Assembly: GCA_022709585.1 (NCBI GenBank)
Contig: JAKLIN010000005.1
Location: 1-26,497, forward strand
From: Nanobdellota archaeon
Lineage (GTDB): Archaea; Nanobdellota; Nanobdellia; Pacearchaeales; GW2011-AR1
DNA: 26,497 nucleotides
Direction: 5' to 3'
Every line of letters starts with the position of its first letter. The first letter of the stretch is position 1. A program made the translations under genes and the position numbers. Of this stretch, positions 8,569 to 15,889 are shown in pieces. The notes below the pieces were generated by a model, which did not search any database, was not told the DNA's origin, and worked only from the letters and a program-made list of their open reading frames with translations.

Positions 8569-10116
8569 ATGAGGGAAGAAGAGATCACTGAATTTGAATC
8601 TCCTTTTGAGAGCGCTTCTTTAAACGATTCTTCTTGGAGCAATATAAAACATTACTCTCCAAAAACATTTATTTTAACTTCCGCGCAAGCTTGTTACGAG
8701 CCTAGCAAGGATGAAGATATGCCTCCTGCGGGTGCAGGAGAAGGGAAAGCAATTCCTCATGAAAATCTTTTAGAAAGTTTCGAAAAATTAAAAGAGATAA
8801 CTGATGGAAGACTTGTTATTTTTCCTATCGCTGGAAAAAATTGTAAAGAAAGTATTCTTCACGAAGATTTAGAAGATAGAAATGATATTTTTCTTGGTTC
8901 TCAACTAGTTTTTAATAGCAATCTTCAGTATAAAGATATAGTTGTCCCCCCTCAGAATGTAGACCCTACCACTGGAAGAACAAGTGCAGTTAGCAAGTAC
9001 GGTTCTTCAATAATTATTGCACACTCTAAGCAAAGATATCTCCCTGTTCCTGTTTTTAATTCACAACTTCCAAGATATATTTATACAACTGGTGCAGTAA
9101 CTCTCCCAAACTATAATCTTTCCAATTCTAAAGGAGATATTGCCGACAGAAATCATGTTTTAGGAGGGTTAATTGTTGAAGTTTTAGACAATAAATATTA
9201 TCATATTAGAAATCTTCGTGCTGATGAAGATGGCAAGTTTGTTGATTTAGGATGGGAATTTGATGGAAGTAAAGATCCTAAAAGAATAGGGGTGGAAGCA
9301 ATTGTTTTAGGGGATATTCACTGGGGAGATCATGATGAACAAGCAATCAAGGCAAATGATGAAATGATTCAATATTTTCAGCCAAAAGTGATTATGCTGC
9401 ATGATTTTTTCGATGGATGGAGCATTAATCATCATGAAGAAGATAATTATATCCGAAGAGCTCGCGAACTCAAAAGAGGCAGATTAAGTTTGGAAGATGA
9501 ATTAAAAGAAGATTATTCCGAATTAGTGAGGCTGTCCTTATCTGTTCCTCAAGATGTTAAAATAAAAATTGTAGCTTCAAATCATCATAGATTTTTACAG
9601 AAGTATATCAATAGCGATCGATGGAAAGAAAAAGGTGATTTATGGAATGCTGAAATGGCTTCTTATTTGTTTAATAAAGCAATTGAAGCAGGAAGATATT
9701 TATCTGAATCTAATTTAGATGATTCTGTTCTTTTGCTTCAAGAAGGCATGAAACGATTTGGTCCAATTCCTCGAAATGTTGAATTTTTGAAAGCTCAAGA
9801 TAATTGTTTAATAAAAGGATATCAACTAGCTATTCATGGAGACAAGGGAAAAAATGGGGGCAAGGGGGGAAATGCTAAAGCTCGTTCTATTACAGGAGGG
9901 GGGAAAAGCATAACTGGACATAGTCACGCAATGGAAATTTATGAAAATACTTACATTGTAGGAACTTCTAGTAGAAGAGACTTACCTTACACTTTCGGTT
10001 CAAGCAATGCACAGATTGCTGCTAATGCTGTTTTATACAATAATGGGGCTGTTCAATTAATTCCCAGCATAGAAGGAAATTGGGCATTAAAAGACAGACT
10101 TTTATGGACACCTTAA
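8569..10116 (+). CDS. Phage T5 A1-like metallophosphoesterase (putative DNase of viral origin)
   Basis: 515 residues with no membrane segment. The C-terminal half carries the calcineurin-like phosphoesterase metal motifs in order: D249-x-H251 (LGDIHWGDHD), D279 and D282 (MLHDFFDGW), N338-H339 (ASNHHRF), H423 (IHGDKG) and the G-H-S-H box at H451 and H453. The N-terminal part has elements I recall from A1-like proteins of T5-type phages: FILTSAQ near residue 35, a LVIFPIAGKN strand near 83, YTTGAVTLPNY near 172, and HVLGGLIVEV near 196. In T5, A1 acts early in infection in host DNA degradation and DNA transfer. A cellular role is unknown. It stands alone between tRNA-Arg and tRNA-Cys, so it may be a viral remnant or a recruited defence/repair nuclease. 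All expected metal ligands appear present, so it is probably active. A TATA-like AATTTAAAAA lies about 30 bases before the ATG. Confidence 0.75.
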   Translation: MREEEITEFESPFESASLNDSSWSNIKHYSPKTFILTSAQACYEPSKDEDMPPAGAGEGKAIPHENLLESFEKLKEITDGRLVIFPIAGKNCKESILHEDLEDRNDIFLGSQLVFNSNLQYKDIVVPPQNVDPTTGRTSAVSKYGSSIIIAHSKQRYLPVPVFNSQLPRYIYTTGAVTLPNYNLSNSKGDIADRNHVLGGLIVEVLDNKYYHIRNLRADEDGKFVDLGWEFDGSKDPKRIGVEAIVLGDIHWGDHDEQAIKANDEMIQYFQPKVIMLHDFFDGWSINHHEEDNYIRRARELKRGRLSLEDELKEDYSELVRLSLSVPQDVKIKIVASNHHRFLQKYINSDRWKEKGDLWNAEMASYLFNKAIEAGRYLSESNLDDSVLLLQEGMKRFGPIPRNVEFLKAQDNCLIKGYQLAIHGDKGKNGGKGGNAKARSITGGGKSITGHSHAMEIYENTYIVGTSSRRDLPYTFGSSNAQIAANAVLYNNGAVQLIPSIEGNWALKDRLLWTP

Positions 10117-10178
10117 TCTAACTTTTAATATCCGTTTATTTTTTAAATAACAATAATTTGATTAATTTGTGAATTTGT

Positions 10179-10251
10179 GCAAGGATGGCGAAGTGGTTAA
10201 CGCGCTCGGCTGCAACCCGGGTATCCGTGGGTTCGAACCCCACTCCTTGCT
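10179..10251 (+). tRNA. tRNA-Cys (anticodon GCA)
   Basis: Acceptor GCAAGGA pairs with TCCTTGC, and the discriminator is T (U73), the known Cys identity base. The anticodon stem CTCGG/CCGGG encloses CTGCAAC, giving GCA. The T arm is GTGGG-TTCGAAC-CCCAC. No CCA and no intron. The stop codon of the convergent membrane protein gene begins only 4 bases after the tRNA end. Confidence 0.96.
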
Positions 10252-10255
10252 TTAA

Positions 10256-12016
10256 TTACCTTCTTTTTACTTTTTTTAGAACTATTCTTTTGAATTTTGG
10301 TTTTTTCTTGCTAAGCCTAATTAAGATAACTAATAATAGGATTAACATAACTAATGCAACCATAGAAATCATTAGTGGAATAATGTAAATAAAAGAAGGA
10401 AGGGGGTATTCTGTTTCTTCATGTTTGCCTAAAGTTATTGATTGGCTCGCACTAGCGACTTCTCCAGAATATTTTACTGTCACATAAACTAGATACTCTC
10501 CTAAAGGGAGATGGTCTGGAATTTTTTTATTTCTAATATAACTTAATTTGGTTCTTACTGCCATAGACTCATGAGAACTTGTTACAATTTCTCCTTTAGT
10601 ACTCATAAGATTGTATTCAACTTCCACGTCCACCTCGTCTTTGATGTCTCCTAGATTGAATATCTCAATCGTGTAATACACTTCATCTCCTGGAAGGATA
10701 GCGAGATATTTTTCAGGAACATAAATCCTTACATCAAAAAGAGGATTTGAAGAAGTGATTTCCAATGCAATTAAGACTCTTTTTTCCACTTCTGTGTCTG
10801 TTTTCAAAAGAATTTCCCCCAAGTACAAATTGGGATTTGCGTCTTCTCTAACGAAAAAATCAATTTCTACAAGCTTAGATTCTCCAGGATTAAGAGTTAT
10901 AACCCTTTGATTAAATTTCAAAAAGTTATCTATTGCCGGAGAGCCTTCTAAAGTCAAAGTTACTCTTTGTTTTCCATAGTTAGTTATATTCAGAATTCTA
11001 AATTCATTATCCCCCTGTTTTAATTTAATTGAAAACTGCTCTTGGTCTGCCTTAAAATTATAATCCCGCTTGAATATTCCTCCCCCTCCTCCCGATGTTC
11101 TCTCTGGAATAGGGATTTCTTCTTCAGGCGTTTCTTCTGCGCTGTATGTGCTGAATCCGCTAACAAGGAATATAAGATCTCCTCTTGAGTAATCCATGAT
11201 CACACATTCTAAATCTGAACAGACTTCTCCGTCTTTAAGTATGCGAGGGTTGCTGAAAGTTAAATCATTTAAGGTAAGAACTGCAGGTTTATTCAATCCT
11301 GGAAACGATTCGGATTTAATCCGAATAAAGTTATAAGAAATATTGACATTTTTCGTGAAGTTTATTACTCCTTGAATAAAATCTTCATTGTCAGTAAGAT
11401 TAACGGGCTCATTAAACTCGATTTTTCCGTTTAGAACGTCATCCAAAACAAAATTGTCTAGTTGCTGTAATTGCTCTAAGGTATAATCAAGAATTTGAGT
11501 TGTTTCACCTTTTTTATCTTTTTTCTGATTTTCTAATTGGGATTCATCGTTAGATTCAGAATTTTTATTAAAGCCATCAAGAATAACTTTAACACGCGTA
11601 GCATTAATTGTAAATGAAACTTGCTTTTGAGTTAAACCATAACTATTATTCGCAAAAAGATAGAGTACATTATTTCCAGAAGAAGCATTAATATTTATGT
11701 TTCCGTTTAAAGTGATATTCTCTCCTTCATTTAAGTTGTACCAAGTGGTTAAGCCTTCTGATTCAAAATTTAAAGGAATCCCCTGGCTTATTAGATAAGT
11801 TCCATTTAAAGGGCTATTAATTTGTAAATAAGGGGGCCCGATTACAGAGATTGCCATAGCAACATTTGATTGCGAGGCTTTTCCGCTCACAATCTCTGCA
11901 TTGAGTTCGCTGGAGGTTTTCAGCTTTAAGTTAAGATTAATTAGAGTTAATCCAAAAAGAATTGGGACTAAGATGAGCAATAATGAAAGGATAACAATCC
12001 ACAAGCCTCTTTTCAT
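10256..12016 (-). CDS. Single-pass surface protein with Ig-like (NEW3-type) repeats
   Basis: 586 residues. An N-terminal hydrophobic segment (about residues 5-29) acts as signal or signal anchor. It is followed by a beta-rich ectodomain with many N-x-S/T sites (for example N71, N100, N124), an Ig-like part (65-140), a charged linker (150-172), a beta-helix-like part ending in FLVSGFSTYSAEE (about 284-295), an acidic and Gly-rich hinge (EETPEEE, then five Gly at 309-313), and two Ig/NEW3-like domains (about 325-420 and 425-530, with NITNYGKQ and NLGDIKDEV). The C-terminal helix (about 542-567) is followed by a strongly basic tail (KKKPKFKR...KKVKRR) that should stay in the cytoplasm. The layout suggests an envelope protein anchored at its C-terminus; the partner is unknown. 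A TATA-like TTTAAATAG lies about 28 bases upstream of the ATG. Confidence 0.8.
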   Translation of the reverse strand: MKRGLWIVILSLLLILVPILFGLTLINLNLKLKTSSELNAEIVSGKASQSNVAMAISVIGPPYLQINSPLNGTYLISQGIPLNFESEGLTTWYNLNEGENITLNGNININASSGNNVLYLFANNSYGLTQKQVSFTINATRVKVILDGFNKNSESNDESQLENQKKDKKGETTQILDYTLEQLQQLDNFVLDDVLNGKIEFNEPVNLTDNEDFIQGVINFTKNVNISYNFIRIKSESFPGLNKPAVLTLNDLTFSNPRILKDGEVCSDLECVIMDYSRGDLIFLVSGFSTYSAEETPEEEIPIPERTSGGGGGIFKRDYNFKADQEQFSIKLKQGDNEFRILNITNYGKQRVTLTLEGSPAIDNFLKFNQRVITLNPGESKLVEIDFFVREDANPNLYLGEILLKTDTEVEKRVLIALEITSSNPLFDVRIYVPEKYLAILPGDEVYYTIEIFNLGDIKDEVDVEVEYNLMSTKGEIVTSSHESMAVRTKLSYIRNKKIPDHLPLGEYLVYVTVKYSGEVASASQSITLGKHEETEYPLPSFIYIIPLMISMVALVMLILLLVILIRLSKKKPKFKRIVLKKVKRR

Positions 12017-12122
12017 AGTGGATATTAAATAGTAAATTAGCTATTTAAACATTAAGATTACAAAAAATTTAAGAATTTAGGCACTATACTGTTTGTAAAC
12101 AAAGTTAATTAGAACTAACAAA

Positions 12123-13949
12123 ATGGCTTTTATTGTGAAAAAAATCATTAGCGGAAAAGAATATTACTATTTGAATGAAAACAAGCGAGTGGAAGGAAAA
12201 GTTAAAACCAAAACTCTTGCTTATCTTGGAAAAGAAAAAAATGAAGCTGAAAAAAAAGCAGCAGAGATAATCTCTCAAATTGAAAAAGGAGAATTTAAAA
12301 TGGAAAAAGATGAGCACAACAAAACCGAAGAATTAAAAAAAGTTGAAAAATCAGAGATGAAGATGGAATCAAAAAAAATTGAGTCGGAGAGAGAATTAGA
12401 AAATAAAAATAATAAAGTCGAAATTGAAGTTGAGCCAAGAAAAAAAATAGATGAAATCACCAGAATCGCTTCAAGCAGAGGAATATTTTTTCAAACAGCA
12501 AACCTTTACGGGGGCAAGGCTGGATTTTTCACCTATGGGCATCTTGGAAAACAGCTTAAGATGAATTGGGAAAATCTTTGGAGAAAAAATATTTTGGGAA
12601 TTGGAGATAATTTTTATGAAATTCAAAGTAATAATATTCTTCCAGAGCCTGTTTTCAAGGCGTCAGGGCATGTTGATAACTTTAACGATCCAATGACTGA
12701 ATGCAAAAAATGTCATTTCAGATTCCGTGCAGACCAATTTCTCGAAGAAAAAGGGGTGGAAAACGCTGGAAGCTTAAGCATTAAAGAGATTGATGAAGAA
12801 ATTAAAAAAAGAAATTTAAAATGTCCTAAATGCGGGGGCAATGAATTTTCTGAAACCAAGCAATTCAATATGATGTTCTCGGTTAATGTTGGATTTGAAA
12901 ATGAGAAAGCATATCTTAGCCCTGAAACAGCGCAAGGAGCTTATGTTACTTTCAATGAAGAGTTCAAGGCAACTAGAGAAAAACTTCCATTGGGATTAGC
13001 GATAATCGATAAAGCTTACAGAAATGAGATTTCTCCTCGTCAAATGTTTTTCAGATTAAGAGAATTTAGCCAAGCAGAATTGCAGATATTTTTTGATCCA
13101 GATACAATTAATGAACATGAAGACTGGGATTCGGTTAAAAACGAGAGAGTTTTGCTTAAATTGGCTTCAGAAAAGGAAATAAAAGAAATCAGTTGCCACG
13201 ATGCGAATGAAAAATTGCATATCCCTAGATTTTATTTATATCATCTTTGCAAAGTTCAGAATTTTTATTTGAATGTGATTGGAATTCCTAAAAACAAGTT
13301 CAGATTTAGGGAATTGGACGAAAAAGAAAGAGCATTTTACAATAAAATCCATTTTGATGTTGAAGTTTATCTGGAAACTCTTGGAGGATTTAAAGAAGTT
13401 GCAGGGGTTCATTATCGAGGAAATCACGATTTAGTTGGGCATCAAAATATCTCTAAGAAAAATCTTGAAGTTTCTTTTAACAATAAAAAAATTCTTCCTC
13501 ATGTTCTTGAATTAAGTTTTGGTGTTGATAGAAATGTTTGGACTCTGCTCGATGTCTTTTATTCAATGCGAGAAGATGGAAGCATATTCAAATTTAATTC
13601 AGCTGTTGCTCCAATTAAGGCAGCAGTGCTCCCTCTTGTTAAAAACGACGATAATCTAACAGATTTTGCAAGAAAAATTTATTTGGACTTGAAAGAAGAT
13701 TGGAATGTAATTTATGATGCAACAGGAAGCATTGGTAGAAGATACGCAAGAAATGATGAAGCAGGAACTCCTTTTTGCATCACAATTGATGATGAAAGCT
13801 TGAAAAACAATGATGTTACAATAAGAATAAGAGACACAACCGAGCAAGTTAGAATCTCCGTCGATGGATTAAAAGAAGCAATAAAATTGTCTGTGCAAGG
13901 AAAAAATATTTTAGATTTAATGGAAAAAATAAATACAAGAAAAAAATAA
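12123..13949 (+). CDS. glyS: Glycyl-tRNA synthetase, archaeal/eukaryotic type, with N-terminal extension
   Basis: 608 residues. It charges tRNA-Gly and is a class II dimer in this family. The core begins near residue 109 (RIASSRGIFFQTANLYGGKAG). Two Cys pairs (C194/C197 and C234/C237) form the zinc-type insertion. Motif 2 is FRLREFSQAELQIFFDP (about 310-326), motif 3 is ELSFGVDRNVW (about 463-473), and the C-terminal anticodon-binding domain carries TGSIGRRYARNDEAGTPF (about 534-551). Oddities: the usual YGPLG is YGHLG; and about 105 residues precede the core. The first 40 of these (KGxYYYL-type segment GKEYYYLNENKRVEGKVK, then LAYLGK) resemble a small domain found at the N-terminus of IS1634-like transposases and some archaeal Fic proteins. 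A Lys/Glu-rich linker (40-105) follows. The extension has no in-frame stop, and no better internal start is marked by a TATA box or Shine-Dalgarno. Confidence 0.95.
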   Translation: MAFIVKKIISGKEYYYLNENKRVEGKVKTKTLAYLGKEKNEAEKKAAEIISQIEKGEFKMEKDEHNKTEELKKVEKSEMKMESKKIESERELENKNNKVEIEVEPRKKIDEITRIASSRGIFFQTANLYGGKAGFFTYGHLGKQLKMNWENLWRKNILGIGDNFYEIQSNNILPEPVFKASGHVDNFNDPMTECKKCHFRFRADQFLEEKGVENAGSLSIKEIDEEIKKRNLKCPKCGGNEFSETKQFNMMFSVNVGFENEKAYLSPETAQGAYVTFNEEFKATREKLPLGLAIIDKAYRNEISPRQMFFRLREFSQAELQIFFDPDTINEHEDWDSVKNERVLLKLASEKEIKEISCHDANEKLHIPRFYLYHLCKVQNFYLNVIGIPKNKFRFRELDEKERAFYNKIHFDVEVYLETLGGFKEVAGVHYRGNHDLVGHQNISKKNLEVSFNNKKILPHVLELSFGVDRNVWTLLDVFYSMREDGSIFKFNSAVAPIKAAVLPLVKNDDNLTDFARKIYLDLKEDWNVIYDATGSIGRRYARNDEAGTPFCITIDDESLKNNDVTIRIRDTTEQVRISVDGLKEAIKLSVQGKNILDLMEKINTRKK

Positions 13950-13995
13950 ATTTTTTATTTTTTTGATAGATTTTTCATTGAAAATTTTATAAATT

Positions 13996-14022
13996 GATTT
14001 CTCCGACGGAAAAATCTTTTTG
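13996..14022 (+). terminator. Hairpin plus T-tract after GlyRS
   Basis: GATTTCTCC pairs with GGAAAAATC (one C-A mismatch) around a GAC loop at 13996-14016, followed by a TTTTTG run. It fits termination of the GlyRS transcript 47 bases after its stop. A TATA-like TTTATAAAT lies just before it (13987-13995), so a small separate RNA cannot be excluded. Confidence 0.4.
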
Positions 14023-14042
14023 TTTCTGGAAAAATACCGAAG

Positions 14043-14088
14043 AATTTTTAAACATTTAATTCTTGATGATAATAACTAAAAAAGAGGT
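14043..14088 (+). promoter_or_regulatory. TATA box and Shine-Dalgarno of the 21-residue mini-gene
   Basis: The TATA-like AATTTTTAAAC (14043-14053) predicts a start near 14074. GAGGT at 14084-14088 lies 8 bases before the ATG at 14097, a good match to anti-Shine-Dalgarno. This leadered arrangement contrasts with the leaderless promoters elsewhere in the window. Confidence 0.6.
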
Positions 14089-14096
14089 ATTAAATA

Positions 14097-14162
14097 ATGG
14101 CAGCAAAAAAGAAAGCTACAAAGAAGGTTGCAAAGAAAGCTACAAAGAAAAAGAAGAAATAA
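14097..14162 (+). CDS. 21-residue lysine-rich mini-protein
   Basis: ATG to TAA, 21 residues, 12 of them Lys and the rest Ala, Thr and Val after Met. It is built from A-x-K-K repeats (ATKKVAKKATKK core), like the tails of bacterial histone H1-like proteins. It is supported as a gene by a TATA-like box, a Shine-Dalgarno at the right distance, a clean stop and a downstream hairpin with T-tracts, all within about 220 bases. No larger reading frame continues through it. It could act as a nucleic-acid-binding or charge-neutralising peptide, or be a small RNA carrying a short open frame. Similar Lys/Ala runs occur in the TFE tail at 25153. Function unknown. Confidence 0.6.
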   Translation: MAAKKKATKKVAKKATKKKKK

Positions 14163-14231
14163 ATAACCTTTATTTTTTCTTAGTCTAACTTTCACAACTT
14201 TTTTTATTTTTTACAAATTGTTTTATTTTGA

Positions 14232-14275
14232 GGGGTTGCCTTTTGGTTAATCCCTTGTTACTTTTTATTTTTTAT
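14232..14275 (+). terminator. Bulged hairpin followed by T-tracts, downstream of the mini-gene
   Basis: GGGGTTGCC pairs with GGTTAATCCC (bulged T, two G-U pairs) across a TTTT loop at 14232-14254; runs of T follow (14262-14275). It is the most GC-rich spot in this gap and looks like the 3' end of a short transcript starting near 14074. The rest of the gap is AT-rich with nothing else evident, apart from a TATA-like CTTATAAATATC near 14298-14309. Confidence 0.45.
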
Positions 14276-14325
14276 TTAATTTATTTTTTAGCTAAACTCT
14301 TATAAATATCACTTAAAAAAGAAAA

Positions 14326-14398
14326 TGGCTGCACTGAGAGTCGAACTCAGGACCTCCTGCTCATGAGACAGGCGCTCTGCCAACTGAGCTATGCAGCC
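14326..14398 (-). tRNA. tRNA with CAU anticodon (elongator tRNA-Met, or tRNA-Ile2)
   Basis: On the minus strand GGCTGCA pairs with TGCAGCC, discriminator A, no CCA. The anticodon stem CCTGT/GCAGG encloses CTCATGA, giving CAU. The T arm is CTGAG-TTCGACT-CTCAG. It lacks the A1-U72 pair and the three G-C anticodon-stem pairs of archaeal initiators, so it is an elongator Met or an Ile2 whose C34 is modified; sequence alone does not separate these. A TATA-like TTTAAAAG box lies about 28 bases upstream (14420-14433, minus strand). Confidence 0.93.
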
Positions 14399-14494
14399 AT
14401 AGATTAATATGAAAAAAACTTCTTTTAAAGGTTTTTGAAATGAAATTTTAGCAAATTTAGCCGGATTTTAATAATGTTCAAGGAGAATTCAGAA

Positions 14495-14707
14495 TTATTG
14501 CATTTCTTCGAGGTTTACAAGAGGTTTTTTCTCTTTTCTTCTCTTGATTCTTGTTGCAAATCCTGCGACTTGGTTTCTTATCTTTTTACTTGGCATTGTA
14601 TCTCCAAGTATCTTTTTGTTTTTTTCAAAGTCGTCGCTGAATGCAACACCTTCTTTTACAAAGGTTTCTGCGGTTTTCTTGACTAGTTTTGTTTTAATTT
14701 TACCCAT
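14495..14707 (-). CDS. rps17e: Small-subunit ribosomal protein eS17 (S17e)
   Basis: 70 residues from the Met of MGKIKTK. The S17e pattern is clear: GKIKTKLVKKTAE at the start, the DDFEKNKK motif and SKKIRNQVAGFATRIKRRKE. Archaeal S17e proteins are about 60-70 residues. An upstream in-frame ATG at 14716 would add Met-Ile-Asn. The TATA-like CTTAAAAAATC at 14733-14744 (minus strand) predicts a start near 14711, downstream of that ATG, so the shorter form is preferred. It lies 79 bases downstream of the winged-helix gene on the same strand but has its own promoter. Confidence 0.92.
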   Translation of the reverse strand: MGKIKTKLVKKTAETFVKEGVAFSDDFEKNKKILGDTMPSKKIRNQVAGFATRIKRRKEKKPLVNLEEMQ

Positions 14708-14786
14708 GTTAATCATTGAGGATTGTATTTGTGATTTTTTAAGGCTTTCTGTTGAAAATTTTAGGTGTTTTTCATACTTTTTAGGA

Positions 14787-15818
14787 TTAGTCCACTTTTT
14801 CTATGCCTTGCAAGTCTTTAATAGCTTCAATTAAATTGTCCAGTTTTTTCAAAGGTTCTCCTAAAGCGAGAATTTTGTAAGGCAAGTTAAGTTCTGAAGA
14901 CTTCTTGTAAGCTTTAGTTATCTCTTGATCTGTTATTTTCTTTTTACTGTAAGCTACAATCAGATACTCTTTTTGGCTTTCTTTTACTTTCAACACGATT
15001 TCATTATTGCTGGCTTCTTCAATATCTAAAATTTCAATTTGCTTTTCAGAAAGATATGTTTTAACCCGATTAAAAAATTTATTTGTGTTGCCTTTTTGGC
15101 TGGACTTTTTTTCTGTTTTCTTTTCTTTTTTTTCTGTTGGTTTCTTTTTTTCAACTTTTTTCTGAGTTTTCTTTTGAGTTTTATCAAAGATATCTTCAAC
15201 TTCTACTCTTTTTGGAGTTATTTTTTGAGTTATTGTTATTCTTTCACTTGCATTTTGTTGAATTTCCTCTGTTTTTTCATCTGGAGATTCATCCTCAACT
15301 TCGGAAATTTCTTGAGTGTAAGTTTTTTCTTGTTGTGCTTGGTGAAATATCTCTTCCTGTTGTTTTTCTATTCTTTTAGTTTCTTCTTGTTTCTTGGATT
15401 GGTAAAATTCTGCTTCTGGAACTTTGTAATATCTCCAGAAAATTCCCTCTTCATTTTGAAAAGGAACAGCAAAATCACGAATTTCTCTCAAAGCAACTCT
15501 AATCGCTGGTTCTACGTCTTCATCTTTTAGAAATCTTTGTTCTTTTAGCATAACAAAAGCTTCTTTTTCTTTTTTCTTAAGAGCATGAGAAAAATTTTCT
15601 AAAAAAGTTTCTTGTCCTGGAATAAAATAAAGCGGAGAGCTTCCAACCCTCATGTAAGACATCTTTATTCTTTTTTCAGAGAGTATTTCAGAAAGGAAAG
15701 CAGACGCAAAAAGAATGCTTAACCCTGTTTCTTTAGCAATATGAACAGGCAAACTTGGGCCTCTTCTCTCTAAAAAACTGATAATCCTCTCTTTTATTTC
15801 TAAAGCATTGCTTGCCAT
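14787..15818 (-). CDS. Winged-helix protein with charged linker and nuclease-like C-terminal domain
   Basis: 343 residues in three parts. Residues 1-70 form a winged helix (ALEIKERIISFLERRGPSLPVHIAKETGLSILFASAFLSEILSEKRI), likely DNA- or RNA-binding. Residues about 75-130 form a conserved-looking helical region with LREIRDFAVPFQNEEGIFWRYYKVP. A long Gln/Glu/Lys linker (about 130-245) is low complexity. Residues about 246-343 have the alternating strand-helix pattern of a small restriction-endonuclease-like fold (NEIVLKVKESQKEYLIVAYSKKKITDQEI). I do not see a full PD-(D/E)xK set, so catalysis is unproven. I recall similar architectures in DPANN genomes as hypothetical proteins. A strong TATA box (ATATATTTATAAC, about 27 bases before the ATG) drives it. 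It lies between EndA and eS17. Confidence 0.75.
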   Translation of the reverse strand: MASNALEIKERIISFLERRGPSLPVHIAKETGLSILFASAFLSEILSEKRIKMSYMRVGSSPLYFIPGQETFLENFSHALKKKEKEAFVMLKEQRFLKDEDVEPAIRVALREIRDFAVPFQNEEGIFWRYYKVPEAEFYQSKKQEETKRIEKQQEEIFHQAQQEKTYTQEISEVEDESPDEKTEEIQQNASERITITQKITPKRVEVEDIFDKTQKKTQKKVEKKKPTEKKEKKTEKKSSQKGNTNKFFNRVKTYLSEKQIEILDIEEASNNEIVLKVKESQKEYLIVAYSKKKITDQEITKAYKKSSELNLPYKILALGEPLKKLDNLIEAIKDLQGIEKVD

Positions 15819-15889
15819 ATTTAAAATAAAAACAAAGATGTTATAAATATATTCATGCTGGGAGAATAATTATCTGATTCCACTTATTT

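Noticed and set aside
8343..10251. Integrated element between tRNA-Arg and tRNA-Cys with attachment repeats
   Set aside because: I found no copy of either tRNA 3' end at the other side, and no integrase; only the phage-like gene itself suggests transfer.
10185..10388. Small rightward open frame through tRNA-Cys
   Set aside because: It lies over the tRNA and the antisense of the membrane-protein gene; its protein shows no family features.
14298..14330. Rightward TATA-like CTTATAAATATC driving an antisense RNA over the CAU tRNA
   Set aside because: The box is good, but AT-rich DNA makes such matches common and there is no other evidence of a transcript.
14326..14398. Initiator tRNA-Met
   Set aside because: It lacks the A1-U72 pair and the three consecutive G-C pairs in the anticodon stem.
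15039..15530. Phe/Leu-rich rightward open frames in the winged-helix gene
   Set aside because: They are the antisense of the Lys/Glu-rich linker, which automatically reads as Phe/Leu.
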